A DNA stretch of 64,000 bases, taken from the NCBI RefSeq assembly GCF_900102925.1, contig NZ_FNKI01000001.1:1116001-1180000 (forward strand), read 5' to 3'. Under the pieces are notes generated by a model, which did no database searches, was not told the origin of the DNA, and worked only from the letters and a program-made list of their open reading frames with translations. Below, one piece after another: positions 33,351 through 41,940 of the stretch. Source of the stretch: Flagellimonas zhangzhouensis (GTDB taxonomy: Bacteria > Bacteroidota > Bacteroidia > Flavobacteriales > Flavobacteriaceae). Numbering within the stretch: position 1 is the first letter of the stretch; every line of letters begins with the position of its first letter. The translations under genes and the position numbers were made by a program.

Positions 33351-34899
33351 AACCTAACTCTTTAAACACGGTTAATAATTCGGTTTTGCTCTGGGCTTCT
33401 TGTTGTAGTAAGTGGGTCAATTCGGTTTGTAAAGCAGTCATTTTCTCATCAAAATTGATGTTCTCGTCACGGTTTACAAACTCGATATACTTGCTTGGCA
33501 CTAAGGAGAAGTCTTTTTTAGCAACTTCTTCTAAACTGGCACTATAACAATATTCAGGAACATCTTGGTAACCTGAGTCTTTTTGCTGCCAGTTGTGGTA
33601 GGTTTTGGCTATTTCTTGAATATGTTGTTCTGAAAATTGAGTATACTTTTTCTCAAACGGTTCGCCTATTTGGCGTAAGTCCATAAACAAAATTTCATCC
33701 TCTCTATTGCGGTAATTTCGTGTAGTATCTGGTAATTCAACCGTGCGTTCGGTTTTGTTTTTATTTAAAATCCAAAGCGTTACACTAATATCTGTAGTGT
33801 AGAACATACTTCTTGGTAGAATTACAATCGCTTCCACCAAGTTGTTTTCAATGAGTTTTCTACGGATTTTGTATTCTTCGCCACCACCAGATAAAGCGCC
33901 ATTTGCCAAAATAAACCCTGCCACACCATTTTCGGAAAGTTTGCTCACCATATTTAAAATCCAACCATAGTTGGCATTACTCTTTGGTGGTACATCGTAG
34001 CCTTTCCAACGTGGGTCGTCTAATAACTCATCCGCACCTCTCCAATCTTTTTGATTGAAAGGCGGGTTTGCCATTATGAAATCAGCTTTTAGATCTTTGT
34101 GTTGATCTTGGGCGAAAGTATCCGCTGCTTTATCACCCAAATTGGCAGAAATTCCCCTGATAGCCAAGTTCATCTTGGCCAACTTATATGTAGTATTGGT
34201 GTATTCTTGACCATAAATGGAAACCTCCTTTTTATTACCATGATGGTTCTCGATGAATTTGATTGACTGCACGAACATACCGCCCGAACCACAAGCGGGG
34301 TCATAAATGATTCCTTTGTAGGGTTCAATCATTTCCGCAATAAGGTTCACAATACTTTTTGGAGTGTAGAATTCTCCCTTTCCTTTTCCTTCCTTTAAGG
34401 CAAATTTGGACAGGAAGTATTCATAAACTCTGCCCACGATATCTTGGCCTTCATTCTGAAGGGTATCAATTTCATTGATTTTATCGAGTAATGAGGCTAA
34501 TTTGGCTTTATCCAAGCCCAAGCGTGAAAAGTAATTGTCGGGTAAAGCCCCTTTTAACGATGGGTTGTTTTTTTCGATGGTGTGTAATGCCGTGTCAATC
34601 TTAATGGCAATATCATCCTGTTTCGCATTTTTGCTGATGTATGACCACCGGGAAATTTCTTCCAAAAAGAAAACGTTTTTCATGTTGTAGAAATCTTTCA
34701 TTTCTACATATTTCTCTTTGCCTTCGGATATGAGTTCTTCCTTACGTTTTTCAAATTTGTCACTGGTAAACTTTAAGAATATTAACCCTAATACTACGTG
34801 TTTGTATTCTGATGGTTCAACAGAGCCTCTTAATTTATCGCAAGATTGCCAAAGGGTTTCTTCTATGGATTTGGTTTTTTCAGTCTTGGTTTTACCCAT
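33334..34899 (-). CDS. hsdM: Type I restriction-modification methyltransferase subunit
   Basis: The 521-aa protein has the N-terminal HsdM helical domain (IEETLWQSCDKLRGSVEPSEY), motif I DPACGSGGMFVQS for S-adenosylmethionine, and motif IV NPPFNQKDW for adenine N6 methylation. It protects host DNA in the HsdM2S complex. It heads the operon hsdM-hsdS-TIR-SLOG-TIR-DUF262-hsdR, and 277 bp of gene-free DNA upstream should hold the operon promoter. Confidence 0.96.
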   Translation of the reverse strand: MGKTKTEKTKSIEETLWQSCDKLRGSVEPSEYKHVVLGLIFLKFTSDKFEKRKEELISEGKEKYVEMKDFYNMKNVFFLEEISRWSYISKNAKQDDIAIKIDTALHTIEKNNPSLKGALPDNYFSRLGLDKAKLASLLDKINEIDTLQNEGQDIVGRVYEYFLSKFALKEGKGKGEFYTPKSIVNLIAEMIEPYKGIIYDPACGSGGMFVQSIKFIENHHGNKKEVSIYGQEYTNTTYKLAKMNLAIRGISANLGDKAADTFAQDQHKDLKADFIMANPPFNQKDWRGADELLDDPRWKGYDVPPKSNANYGWILNMVSKLSENGVAGFILANGALSGGGEEYKIRRKLIENNLVEAIVILPRSMFYTTDISVTLWILNKNKTERTVELPDTTRNYRNREDEILFMDLRQIGEPFEKKYTQFSEQHIQEIAKTYHNWQQKDSGYQDVPEYCYSASLEEVAKKDFSLVPSKYIEFVNRDENINFDEKMTALQTELTHLLQQEAQSKTELLTVFKELGYAIKL

Positions 34900-35176
34900 G
34901 ATTTGATTTTACATTTAAAAATTTTTATAAATGGTCTTCCTGAAATTAATCAGGGAATTCAAATTAACGTATTTGAACCTGTTAGAATCTATTGTTAAAA
35001 CACCTTCGAATTATAAAATAAATGGGGGAGTTAAATTAAAATCCAAATAAGGTGGATTTTTCCTACTAATATATGGGTTTCAAGCCATCCTTGAAAATGG
35101 CATAAACTATTTAGGCCTACCCACGAGTTATGGCAAGCCTAAAAATTAATGATGATGTCGAAAAGTAGTTTGGTAT

Positions 35177-36013
35177 TTAAGCAATAACCTGGCTCTTTTT
35201 CCAGTTCTTTCTAAGAATCGGTCTGGAAAAGGAAGTTTCACCATTTGATTCTTCTCCTGAAAAATGACAATACTTTTCCTGATAATTTTCATCCTTGTAT
35301 TTGGCCCATGATCTATACGCTTTATCACAAAAGGGACGCTCTGGATTAAAGGGAATTTTCACACCCGTTCGAATACAATAGCCGAAAGATTCCATTGTGG
35401 CCGGACGGTTCTTTTTGGAAGATTTAGTTTCAGTAGAACTTTCTCGATACAAGTCAGTCAAGTTATCCTCTGTTGTTGAACCCGTATACCTTTTCTTTAA
35501 GCCCATTAGTGCTTCATCATATTTTGGTGTTCTTTTAAATAACGTTTGACTATTATCAGCAACCTTTAAAAAGTATTGTAGGGCTTCTTTGTCCAATGTG
35601 TCGCCAAGCATATTTCCTGTCAATTCTCCCAATAAATTGAATTTGGTCAATATGCCAAATTCAATATTATGGTTCTGTGAATAGTCGTATAAGTTCATTG
35701 AACTTAAAAGGGCTGATGATTCATTGGCATAGTACTTGGCGTGAAGACGTGGTTCATATTTTATTTCAATGCTTGGAAAATCCTTAAGTAATTCAAATTC
35801 CTCTTGACTGAAACTTTTTGAAATCTTGCCTTCATTTTTACCAAAAACTATGGTAATCTTTAGCTTGTCATTTTCTTTCTTGGATTTTAGGATGTCCTTT
35901 ATTCTTGAATGAAGTTTGATGAATGGGGAAATAATGATTAGATCTTCTTCGGCCTTATCAAAAATTGTCGAAAGTGCTGCATTAAGCTGGTCGCCTTGTA
36001 AAAATTCTGCCAT
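35177..36013 (-). CDS. Phospholipase D-like nuclease domain protein
   Basis: The 278-aa protein has one HKD-type motif, LHAKYYANESSALLSSMN (His91, Lys93, Ser105, Asn107), with a supporting Glu118 in NIEFG. This is enough for a dimeric PLD-family nuclease such as BfiI-type domains. The C-terminus is basic and rich in Cys/His (GYCIRTG, FCDKAY, YCHFSG) and may bind zinc and DNA. It lies 277 bp upstream of hsdM on the same strand and may be a separate defence nuclease. Confidence 0.82.
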   Translation of the reverse strand: MAEFLQGDQLNAALSTIFDKAEEDLIIISPFIKLHSRIKDILKSKKENDKLKITIVFGKNEGKISKSFSQEEFELLKDFPSIEIKYEPRLHAKYYANESSALLSSMNLYDYSQNHNIEFGILTKFNLLGELTGNMLGDTLDKEALQYFLKVADNSQTLFKRTPKYDEALMGLKKRYTGSTTEDNLTDLYRESSTETKSSKKNRPATMESFGYCIRTGVKIPFNPERPFCDKAYRSWAKYKDENYQEKYCHFSGEESNGETSFSRPILRKNWKKSQVIA

Positions 36014-36172
36014 TTTTATAATTGGTTGGTTAATTTTTTTCTAAATCTTGGGGAATTAATCCATAATTACAACTGATAATAATGGGTTTTATTTTTTATT
36101 CAATCTTTTTCAGTGTCGGCAACTTTTTAAAGTTATCATAGTAACTCGGTTTTAGATAACTTTACACCTTAG

Positions 36173-36265
36173 TTGCCATACCGCGGTTAAGAATGGGCTA
36201 GCACCTTGCGGGTAATGGGGGCACAGACGGCTGATAAAGACAGCGTGGTGTGGCAATGAACCCGC
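36173..36265. other. Possible pseudoknotted structured element
   Basis: Within AT-rich surroundings this short GC-rich segment has two crossing stems: TTGCCATACC (36,173-36,182) with GGTGTGGCAA (36,247-36,256), one G-U pair, and GCGGGT (36,208-36,213) with ACCCGC (36,260-36,265). A minor GCTG/CAGC hairpin lies between. It could be a small RNA or a DNA origin. I find no matching known RNA family by eye. Confidence 0.45.
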
Positions 36266-36326
36266 CCAGCAAAGGTAGTGGACTGATGCCTTAAAAAATA
36301 TAGTTTAAATAAGGCTATCATTTGTT

Positions 36327-36407
36327 GTCCCGCTTGCGGGACGAGAAATGTATAGCAAGAGGATAGCGCGCAAATGCGGCGCTATTGATTCATTTTCCTT
36401 CGGAAAA
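36327..36407. other. Cluster of three perfect hairpins (possible oriT or ssDNA origin)
   Basis: GTCCCGC-TT-GCGGGAC (36,327-36,342), ATAGCGC...GCGCTAT (36,363-36,385) and TTTTCC-TTC-GGAAAA (36,393-36,407) follow each other within 81 bp. No T tract follows the first two, so they are not terminators. Clusters like this occur at nick regions of mobilisable elements; no relaxase is encoded here. The whole gap 36,014-36,697 has no convincing gene. Confidence 0.5.
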
Positions 36408-36479
36408 GCCCATTATTAGGATGTTTTTTAAAAATAATGGTTATTGGCGTTTACATCATTTTTGACTAAAAAAGGCCTC

Positions 36480-36628
36480 CAGCCCAGTAAAATCAATGGA
36501 TTTTTGACTAAAAAACGGTAATTTGTTGTGACCCTTAGATGTGGATTTCATTCCACTTTTAACCCAGTTTAAATTTCTAGAGTATTCCCATTTTTAACGG
36601 AAAAATGCTTTCAGCCCAGTAAAATCAA
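36480..36628 (+). repeat. Two 17-bp direct repeats in the gene-free region
   Basis: CAGCCCAGTAAAATCAA occurs at 36,480-36,496 and again at 36,612-36,628, with similar flanks (A-rich before, GGATTTTTGAC / GGAATTTTTAG after). The spacing is 132 bp. They precede the stop-side of the small-gene cluster at 36,698. Confidence 0.65.
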
Positions 36629-36697
36629 GGAATTTTTAGCGTAAAAATCATAAAAAACCCTGCTTATTTGTGGAAAAAATGTTTAGCTATTCCTTAA

Positions 36698-37066
36698 TCA
36701 TTCCTCTACTTTGCCCTTCTTTTCCTCCCGATAAAACAGGTTCAAATGGTCCATCAAAGCCTCTTCCCCGACCGGCATCAATCGGTTGGCAATGGTCATC
36801 GCTTGATGGATGAATTCCTCTTCGTTCCTGTCCATTACATCGTCCGAACCAAGATCAGGATTTATTGCCCTCATGGAAAGGTATAGCAATGAGCGAACGG
36901 TCAATAATAGATCGGCATGACCGTCAAGGTAAAAGAACGCTGGTTGGAATTTGTCCATGTACAATGGATGGGGAACCAAGGTAGGGGAATGGTCATTTGA
37001 GTGAAGTCTCAAATCCTTTATTAACTTCTCTTCGTTTGGGTTCATGGATTCATTGTTTGTTTTCAA
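36698..37066 (-). CDS. Small protein paralogous to the HEPN protein C-terminus (122 aa)
   Basis: The family is not recognised. Residues 44-112 (FFYLDGHADLLLTVRSLLYLSM, then EEEFIHQAMTIANRLMPVG and LMDHLNLFY) follow the same pattern as the neighbouring 116-aa protein and the C-terminus of the HEPN protein: a strand, a helix rich in Leu, a variable loop, then two helices with a PxxxxxxxD turn. The start overlaps the upstream gene by 17 bp. Likely part of one complex with its neighbours. Confidence 0.65.
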   Translation of the reverse strand: MKTNNESMNPNEEKLIKDLRLHSNDHSPTLVPHPLYMDKFQPAFFYLDGHADLLLTVRSLLYLSMRAINPDLGSDDVMDRNEEEFIHQAMTIANRLMPVGEEALMDHLNLFYREEKKGKVEE

Positions 37067-37400
37067 GTTTCGATAGCTTTTCGTCCAATTTGTCCATGAA
37101 GTACATTTGACTATCTGGAAGGATGCTCAATACCAGTTCCAATACTTGGATGACACTATCCTCTTTTGATGCATTTTGGTTGGCAGGGAACAACATCATT
37201 CCCTCTCCGTCTAGAGCAAATACACAGACCTCCAGAAGACTGATAATCTGTGTCATAAGATGATTGTTGTCCCTGACCTTGAAGGATACATAGTTTCCCT
37301 TGGGGTCGATGGACTTTTTATTTCCCAACAGTCCCGAAAGATTGCTTCTGAGCTGCTGGATTTCTTCCATGGTCTTTAGCCTTTGGTTCTTTGATTTCAT
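37050..37400 (-). CDS. Small protein paralogous to the HEPN protein C-terminus (116 aa)
   Basis: I take the ATG at 37,400, since the longer frame to 37,481 overlaps the upstream gene. Residues 33-112 (PKGNYVSFKV, LMTQIISLLEVCVFALD, VIQVLELVLSILPDSQMYFMDKL) align with residues 316-396 of the HEPN protein (EKGLYSIDLI, MISNLIKVCITALE, ISEVLGYILHLIPHDEMDFLDKV). This indicates duplication of a domain into a free-standing gene. It could be a modulator or immunity-like partner. Confidence 0.68.
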   Translation of the reverse strand: MKSKNQRLKTMEEIQQLRSNLSGLLGNKKSIDPKGNYVSFKVRDNNHLMTQIISLLEVCVFALDGEGMMLFPANQNASKEDSVIQVLELVLSILPDSQMYFMDKLDEKLSKLENKQ

Positions 37401-37410
37401 TTCTATGGAT

Positions 37411-38616
37411 TTATTGGGTTGTGGCTGTCTTTTGTTCGGATAACAGTTTTCTGACCTTGTCCAAGAAATCCATTTCATCATGGGGTATCAAATGCAAAAT
37501 ATATCCAAGAACCTCACTTATGTTTCGGTGGGGTTGGGGAACGGAACGTGTCGAGAAATTTTCGGTTTCCAATGCCGTGATACAGACCTTGATCAAGTTG
37601 GAGATCATAAATGAGGTTTCCCCATATCCCTCGGTTATGAGATCGATGCTGTACAATCCCTTTTCTGGAATATAGGGCTTCAGGGCAAAGAAGTGCTCTT
37701 TTTCCAGTTCTTTCAATTGACTGAACAAGGATGGTTCATTATTGTTTTTGACGGTCCTGGTTTCTTTTGGAGATGTTTTATTCTTTTCAATTCCCTCGAT
37801 TTGGTTTTTGCACTGTTCGAGATGTCTAGTGAAAATGGACTCCACTTCTTGGATGAAATCCTTCATCTTGGATTGGATGGTATTGGTCTGAACTTTTGTA
37901 ATCTCAAACTCATTGCCATACCGGGCAACACTGTAGGCATGTTCCAATAGGAGCAGAAGTTCATTGCTCTTCAACTCGGAAGTTTCCAAAAAGGGCCGCA
38001 GGGTGGGGAAGAAGTGTTTGCAATAGTTGATGTGGCTGATGATACTGTGTGTCACCATGCTCCTTCCAATGCACATCTGTTCGATGAACCTGAATGAAAG
38101 CTCAAAGGCCTGGTGCATGTTGAAGGCAGCAATGGCATAATCCCCTTCCTTGATCAAGATGTCCGCGGTGTTGGCAAAGGCATTTATTTTTCCCAATTCC
38201 GATCTATGATAGCGAGAAGCCCTTTTCATGAGAGTGTTGTAGGCCATTGTTGAATAATCCATAATATTCTCCCCCTCGGGATGGGCGAAGACGGTTTTCC
38301 CGAAGCAGCAATGTTCCAAGAAATAGAGTGAACCTCTTTCAAGACCTGTTTCGGATTGGTTCTCTGTATAGACCCTTATCCTGAAATCAGGATGTTTCTT
38401 TCCCTTTTTTGCAACTAAGGAACGGATCTCATTGGGAAGGGGATCATTGTTTACATCCACAAAAAGGGTGAGGAAATAATATTCTGTATTGCCTTCATTT
38501 TGTATACGGGATAGAAAGGCCCTGTCAATAGTAATAATGTTCAGGATGCTGTCGAGCAATTCGGACAGCTCTTCCGCTTTTTCAAAGTGTTTTGGTATGT
38601 TTGTGCCATGTGTCAT
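37411..38616 (-). CDS. HEPN domain protein with Rx4H motif
   Basis: The 401-aa protein has an N-terminal alpha/beta part of about 120 residues that may be a degenerate nucleotidyltransferase. A HEPN domain follows at about 140-260, with DYAIAAFNMHQAFELSFRFIEQMCIGRSMVTH: Arg185 and His190 form the R-x4-H signature of HEPN RNases. A C-terminal alpha domain (316-396) is duplicated in the next two genes. HEPN RNases act in abortive infection and toxin systems. It is divergent from an XRE regulator. RNase activity is inference. Confidence 0.75.
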   Translation of the reverse strand: MTHGTNIPKHFEKAEELSELLDSILNIITIDRAFLSRIQNEGNTEYYFLTLFVDVNNDPLPNEIRSLVAKKGKKHPDFRIRVYTENQSETGLERGSLYFLEHCCFGKTVFAHPEGENIMDYSTMAYNTLMKRASRYHRSELGKINAFANTADILIKEGDYAIAAFNMHQAFELSFRFIEQMCIGRSMVTHSIISHINYCKHFFPTLRPFLETSELKSNELLLLLEHAYSVARYGNEFEITKVQTNTIQSKMKDFIQEVESIFTRHLEQCKNQIEGIEKNKTSPKETRTVKNNNEPSLFSQLKELEKEHFFALKPYIPEKGLYSIDLITEGYGETSFMISNLIKVCITALETENFSTRSVPQPHRNISEVLGYILHLIPHDEMDFLDKVRKLLSEQKTATTQ

Positions 38617-38760
38617 AGAAATGTGTATTAAAGGGTTCGAGAATCATCCACGATATTAAGGCCACATTTCCATGTATCCCACCATGGGCACTTGTACTTT
38701 ATTGATGCTGTTTTGTATTTTACAATCGGATTATTGTGGGAAACACCCTATATTTGGGAT

Positions 38761-39165
38761 ATGGAGACAATGACCAAGAGCAATCATATAGGCAGAAAGA
38801 TCAGTAGGATTAGGGAACTTCGTGGAATGAAGCAGGAGACTCTGGCCGAAGAATTGGGCATTAGCCAACAGGCCGTTTCCAATATTGAGAACAGTGAGAA
38901 GGTAGATGATGCCAAGTTGGAGCAGGTTGCAAAGGCACTGGGTGTTACCAAGGAAGGGATTGAGAATTTTTCTGAAGAAGCGGTTTTCAACATTATTGGT
39001 AATACTGTAACCAATAATGATAATGCTGCATTTTTCAATTACATGCCAACTTTTAATCCTTTGGATAAATTAGTTGAGGCTTATGAAGAGAACAAAAAGC
39101 TTTACGAGCGTTTGTTGCAAGCTGAAAAGGACAAAGTTGCCTATTTGGAAAAACATAGGAATTAA
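38761..39165 (+). CDS. XRE family helix-turn-helix regulator
   Basis: From the ATG at 38,761 the product is 134 aa. It has an HTH at about 14-65 (RELRGMKQETLAEELGISQQAVSNIENSE) and a C-terminal coil ending YLEKHRN that may allow multimers. The frame opens upstream at 38,692, but a -7 element TATATTTG (38,749-38,756) lies just before the ATG, so translation should begin at 38,761 or 38,770. It faces away from the HEPN gene across 144 bp and probably controls it. Confidence 0.85.
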   Translation: METMTKSNHIGRKISRIRELRGMKQETLAEELGISQQAVSNIENSEKVDDAKLEQVAKALGVTKEGIENFSEEAVFNIIGNTVTNNDNAAFFNYMPTFNPLDKLVEAYEENKKLYERLLQAEKDKVAYLEKHRN

Positions 39166-39383
39166 TAAGATTAATGTTGCCTCGCTCAGTAAATTACGAT
39201 GTTAATCTTGGCACTCAAATCATAATTTTTAATTGACATATTCCAGCATTAAATTCAACCCTAGCGATTCTTTTCCTATACTATTAGGACTTAATCCTAT
39301 TTCACCAGCTAACTTGGTTCGCTTTTGCCAATTTGTTTTTATATAAATTAGAAGCTCCCCAAACCAATAAATACTAAGCTTTA

Positions 39384-40139
39384 ATGGATCAATCCGATGA
39401 ATATTTTTGGAATATTTTAAATCAAAACGAGAAGTACTTGCTGGATGAAAATGACTTTTGCAATGGTCATGAATATATTTTACGACTGTCTTTTCAACTT
39501 TCTACATTATCCAATGAAGAATATCTTTCTTTCATAGACATATTATTTAAAAAGTTTCATAATCTATTTACAATTAAGCACATTACAGCTTTGCAACTTT
39601 ATGCCATTTCAAATAATTTTTTTGAGATGAATGGGAATTACACTTGTGTTTTTGATAATAGTAAAAGAAATTTTGAAGGAATCTACGACAACGTTTTTCT
39701 GAGTACTTACAGGGACTTTAGATGGTCGATAATCAGAGGGGGAAAGCAACACTATAATACATTCTTAGAAAATCCCCATTCAATTTTGGAACTATTAGAG
39801 ACTATTAATGTTGAAGTTACTGATTCTCTTTTTAGGATTCCAACATTAGTTAATTTCTACAAAGACCTAAATAGAGGTTGGAAACAAGAATTCAACTCAG
39901 GAACTATTTTGTCAAAAGGTTGGTTGTCTGTTGTTGAAGAACACAAAAGTATGGTCAGTATTTCATATAATGGCTTTAAAGAAAACATAAATGATATTAA
40001 AAATAATCTAACGGATTACACAAATCTACACATGTGTTCTAATGCTATGGAAATGTTTAATAAATCTGACCAAGATTTTATTCTTAAGGCAATAAGATTT
40101 CGTGAAAACTTGGACACCTATGAAGACCTATTTCGATAG
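39384..40139 (+). CDS. DUF4240-like protein
   Basis: The 251-aa protein begins DEYFWNILNQNEKYLLDEND and has LSNEEYLSFIDILFKKFHNLF, then FLSTYRDFRWSIIRGGKQHYNTFLENPHSILELL. This order (FW near the start, a central helix pair, a FR-W-I--G motif, then NPxS/D-L) resembles DUF4240, whose function is unknown. The match is by eye and moderate. It is very AT-rich and stands alone between the 18-bp repeats. Confidence 0.5.
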   Translation: MDQSDEYFWNILNQNEKYLLDENDFCNGHEYILRLSFQLSTLSNEEYLSFIDILFKKFHNLFTIKHITALQLYAISNNFFEMNGNYTCVFDNSKRNFEGIYDNVFLSTYRDFRWSIIRGGKQHYNTFLENPHSILELLETINVEVTDSLFRIPTLVNFYKDLNRGWKQEFNSGTILSKGWLSVVEEHKSMVSISYNGFKENINDIKNNLTDYTNLHMCSNAMEMFNKSDQDFILKAIRFRENLDTYEDLFR

Positions 40140-40379
40140 TTTAAGTTTACATTCTAGGGAATATACATAAGGAATCAGTTTTATTCCTTATAAACGACAC
40201 TATCTCAATTGAGCATTATTTTCCTAATGTTGTGATTGTTAGTGTATCTAACAACCACACGTTTTTACTAGATTAGCACCAAATTAATTTATTAAATAGT
40301 TTGTTTTAGACACTACCCCAATAAGTTAAGAGATATCAATTATAACATTTCACACTAATACTTTATGAACTAATAGAAT

Positions 40380-41627
40380 TTATGGTATTTGTAACCTTAC
40401 ACATTCTTCTGTAAATGGTTGTAAAATAGTTCTATCAACATCATTGAACTTGTACTTAAACATATCCATAAAAGTCTTTCCTGCAGAGATTAAGTCATTA
40501 TCGTTAAAAAGGGATATGCTACAAATTCTAATGTAGTCACTTTTAGAATCATCTGAAAATATTTCAAGGTTGGGTATATTGTTTTGATATATAGTGTGAA
40601 ATTCTTTCATTTTGGAGTGAAGGTTGTCCCTTTCTTCCAGAATCATGTCCTTTTCTTCGGAATCAACAATATTACCGAATCCCAGTTTTATCCACACTCT
40701 GTTTTTTTCAATATGAAGAACGTAGCTAAAAATATAATTTCCTCCTCTGGATTCAGCCTTTGGATAATGGAACAAGTTAAGAACTTTTGCATCGTTTGGA
40801 AGCAAAAAGAGAACATTTCTGTTGGGTGATTCATGGCTAAAAACATACCCTTCAATGCCGTTTTTTAAATAATCAACAATCATGGATTTATAAATTGTAA
40901 AATCTTCTTGATTGTTGATTATAAACTCGATTTCCTTTTTGTATTTTCTATATATCTCCTTTGCTAGGGCAAATTCTTTACTTGTTCTTGTAAGGTCTTT
41001 TTCTACCATAGATATGTATTGTTGTATACTTTCTTTTATTGAAGGTTTCGTTTTGTCAATCTTTTCCTCGTTTGCCACCAAAAGTCTGATAATGGATTTG
41101 TATGTGATATTGGTATAATATTCACCTGCTTTAAAGTCATTGTGACGATTGCTATCGAAAGGTGTCAGGGTCAAATAAATTCTTGTCTTTAACGCTTTAT
41201 AATGCTTTTCGATATAGTCATAGTACTTGGATAATTGATGCTTGGAGAAGTCCGAATGGATTTTGTTTTCTATTGTGATCACAAGACCGAGTTTTTCGTT
41301 GACTATTAAAATATCAATATTGTTTATGCTCTCTCGAAATACTTTTGTGCCTTCCAACTCCGGATTAAAAAAATAATTTAAATCCGAGCTGCCAATTAAA
41401 TTCATTGTTGCAAGATGTTTTAGTAACTCCTTTAAAATAGTACTTTTTAAGTGATGGGATTCCATGGGGTCCAACAACCAACCCAAGAAGTTACTATGGC
41501 GTATTTCCCTGAATTGAATTCCTAATACATTGAATATGTTGAAAGCATTTAAATGGGTTTTAATTAAATTTAAATCCTGTTCACAGTCCTTCTCAAACTT
41601 TTCTAAATCTTGATGGGTTATACTCAT
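40380..41627 (-). CDS. PD-(D/E)XK nuclease superfamily protein
   Basis: The 415-aa protein has the N-terminal motif REIRHSNFLGWLLDP (40-54) and the nuclease core NIDILIVNEKLGLVITIENKI with Asp105, Glu120 and Lys122 in D-xn-ExK spacing. This is the PDDEXK_4 family, common in defence islands. The C-terminal half (VFSHESPNRNVLFL, VWIKLGFGNI) looks like a recognition or regulatory part. It probably cuts DNA, with the trigger unknown. 240 bp of gene-free DNA separates it from the DUF4240-like gene. Confidence 0.82.
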   Translation of the reverse strand: MSITHQDLEKFEKDCEQDLNLIKTHLNAFNIFNVLGIQFREIRHSNFLGWLLDPMESHHLKSTILKELLKHLATMNLIGSSDLNYFFNPELEGTKVFRESINNIDILIVNEKLGLVITIENKIHSDFSKHQLSKYYDYIEKHYKALKTRIYLTLTPFDSNRHNDFKAGEYYTNITYKSIIRLLVANEEKIDKTKPSIKESIQQYISMVEKDLTRTSKEFALAKEIYRKYKKEIEFIINNQEDFTIYKSMIVDYLKNGIEGYVFSHESPNRNVLFLLPNDAKVLNLFHYPKAESRGGNYIFSYVLHIEKNRVWIKLGFGNIVDSEEKDMILEERDNLHSKMKEFHTIYQNNIPNLEIFSDDSKSDYIRICSISLFNDNDLISAGKTFMDMFKYKFNDVDRTILQPFTEECVRLQIP

Positions 41628-41940
41628 ATAGACTATTGTTCGTCAAATATTCAAACTAAGATAAACAGTATATCGTGTCCTCATAAAATTTTAAATAAAA
41701 TCGAAAATATAACGATGTCTAGCCTCGCTCAGTAAATTAGTTTGGCAAGATTTGGGCTTGCAGCACTTCGCTTCGCTTCGTTCGCTAGGTAGATTTTTAA
41801 TTAATTGTGTTTCATTTGAGCCGTTTATAGGTCTTATTCGGCTCATGAGAGTCAAAAAAATGAGCTGAATAAAACTTTTCAGCTTAACTCCTATAAAAAG
41901 GTATATATCCTGGATTCTAGAGAAAGTATGGCTTGTCTAA
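41628..41940. other. Gene-free stretch between the nuclease and PIN genes
   Basis: It holds the second 18-bp repeat (41,722) and a short run of cttcg repeats (cacttcgcttcgcttcgttcg). A hairpin-like ccgtttataggtcttattcgg follows. No gene is visible. Confidence 0.5.

Larger units (their letters stand above)
39179..41739. repeat. 18-bp direct repeats flanking a two-gene cargo segment
   Basis: GCCTCGCTCAGTAAATTA occurs at 39,179-39,196 and 41,722-41,739, in the same orientation, 2,543 bp apart. A short cgatgt also lies near each copy. Between them are only the DUF4240-like gene and the PD-(D/E)XK gene. This looks like a cassette gained by recombination between repeats. Only the two 18-bp copies are repetitive; the span marks the segment. 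Confidence 0.6.

Noticed and set aside
36342-36420. A 23-codon frame starting at the ATG after the first hairpin
   Set aside because: It is very short, runs through two perfect hairpins and has no clear ribosome site; the structure explains the sequence better.
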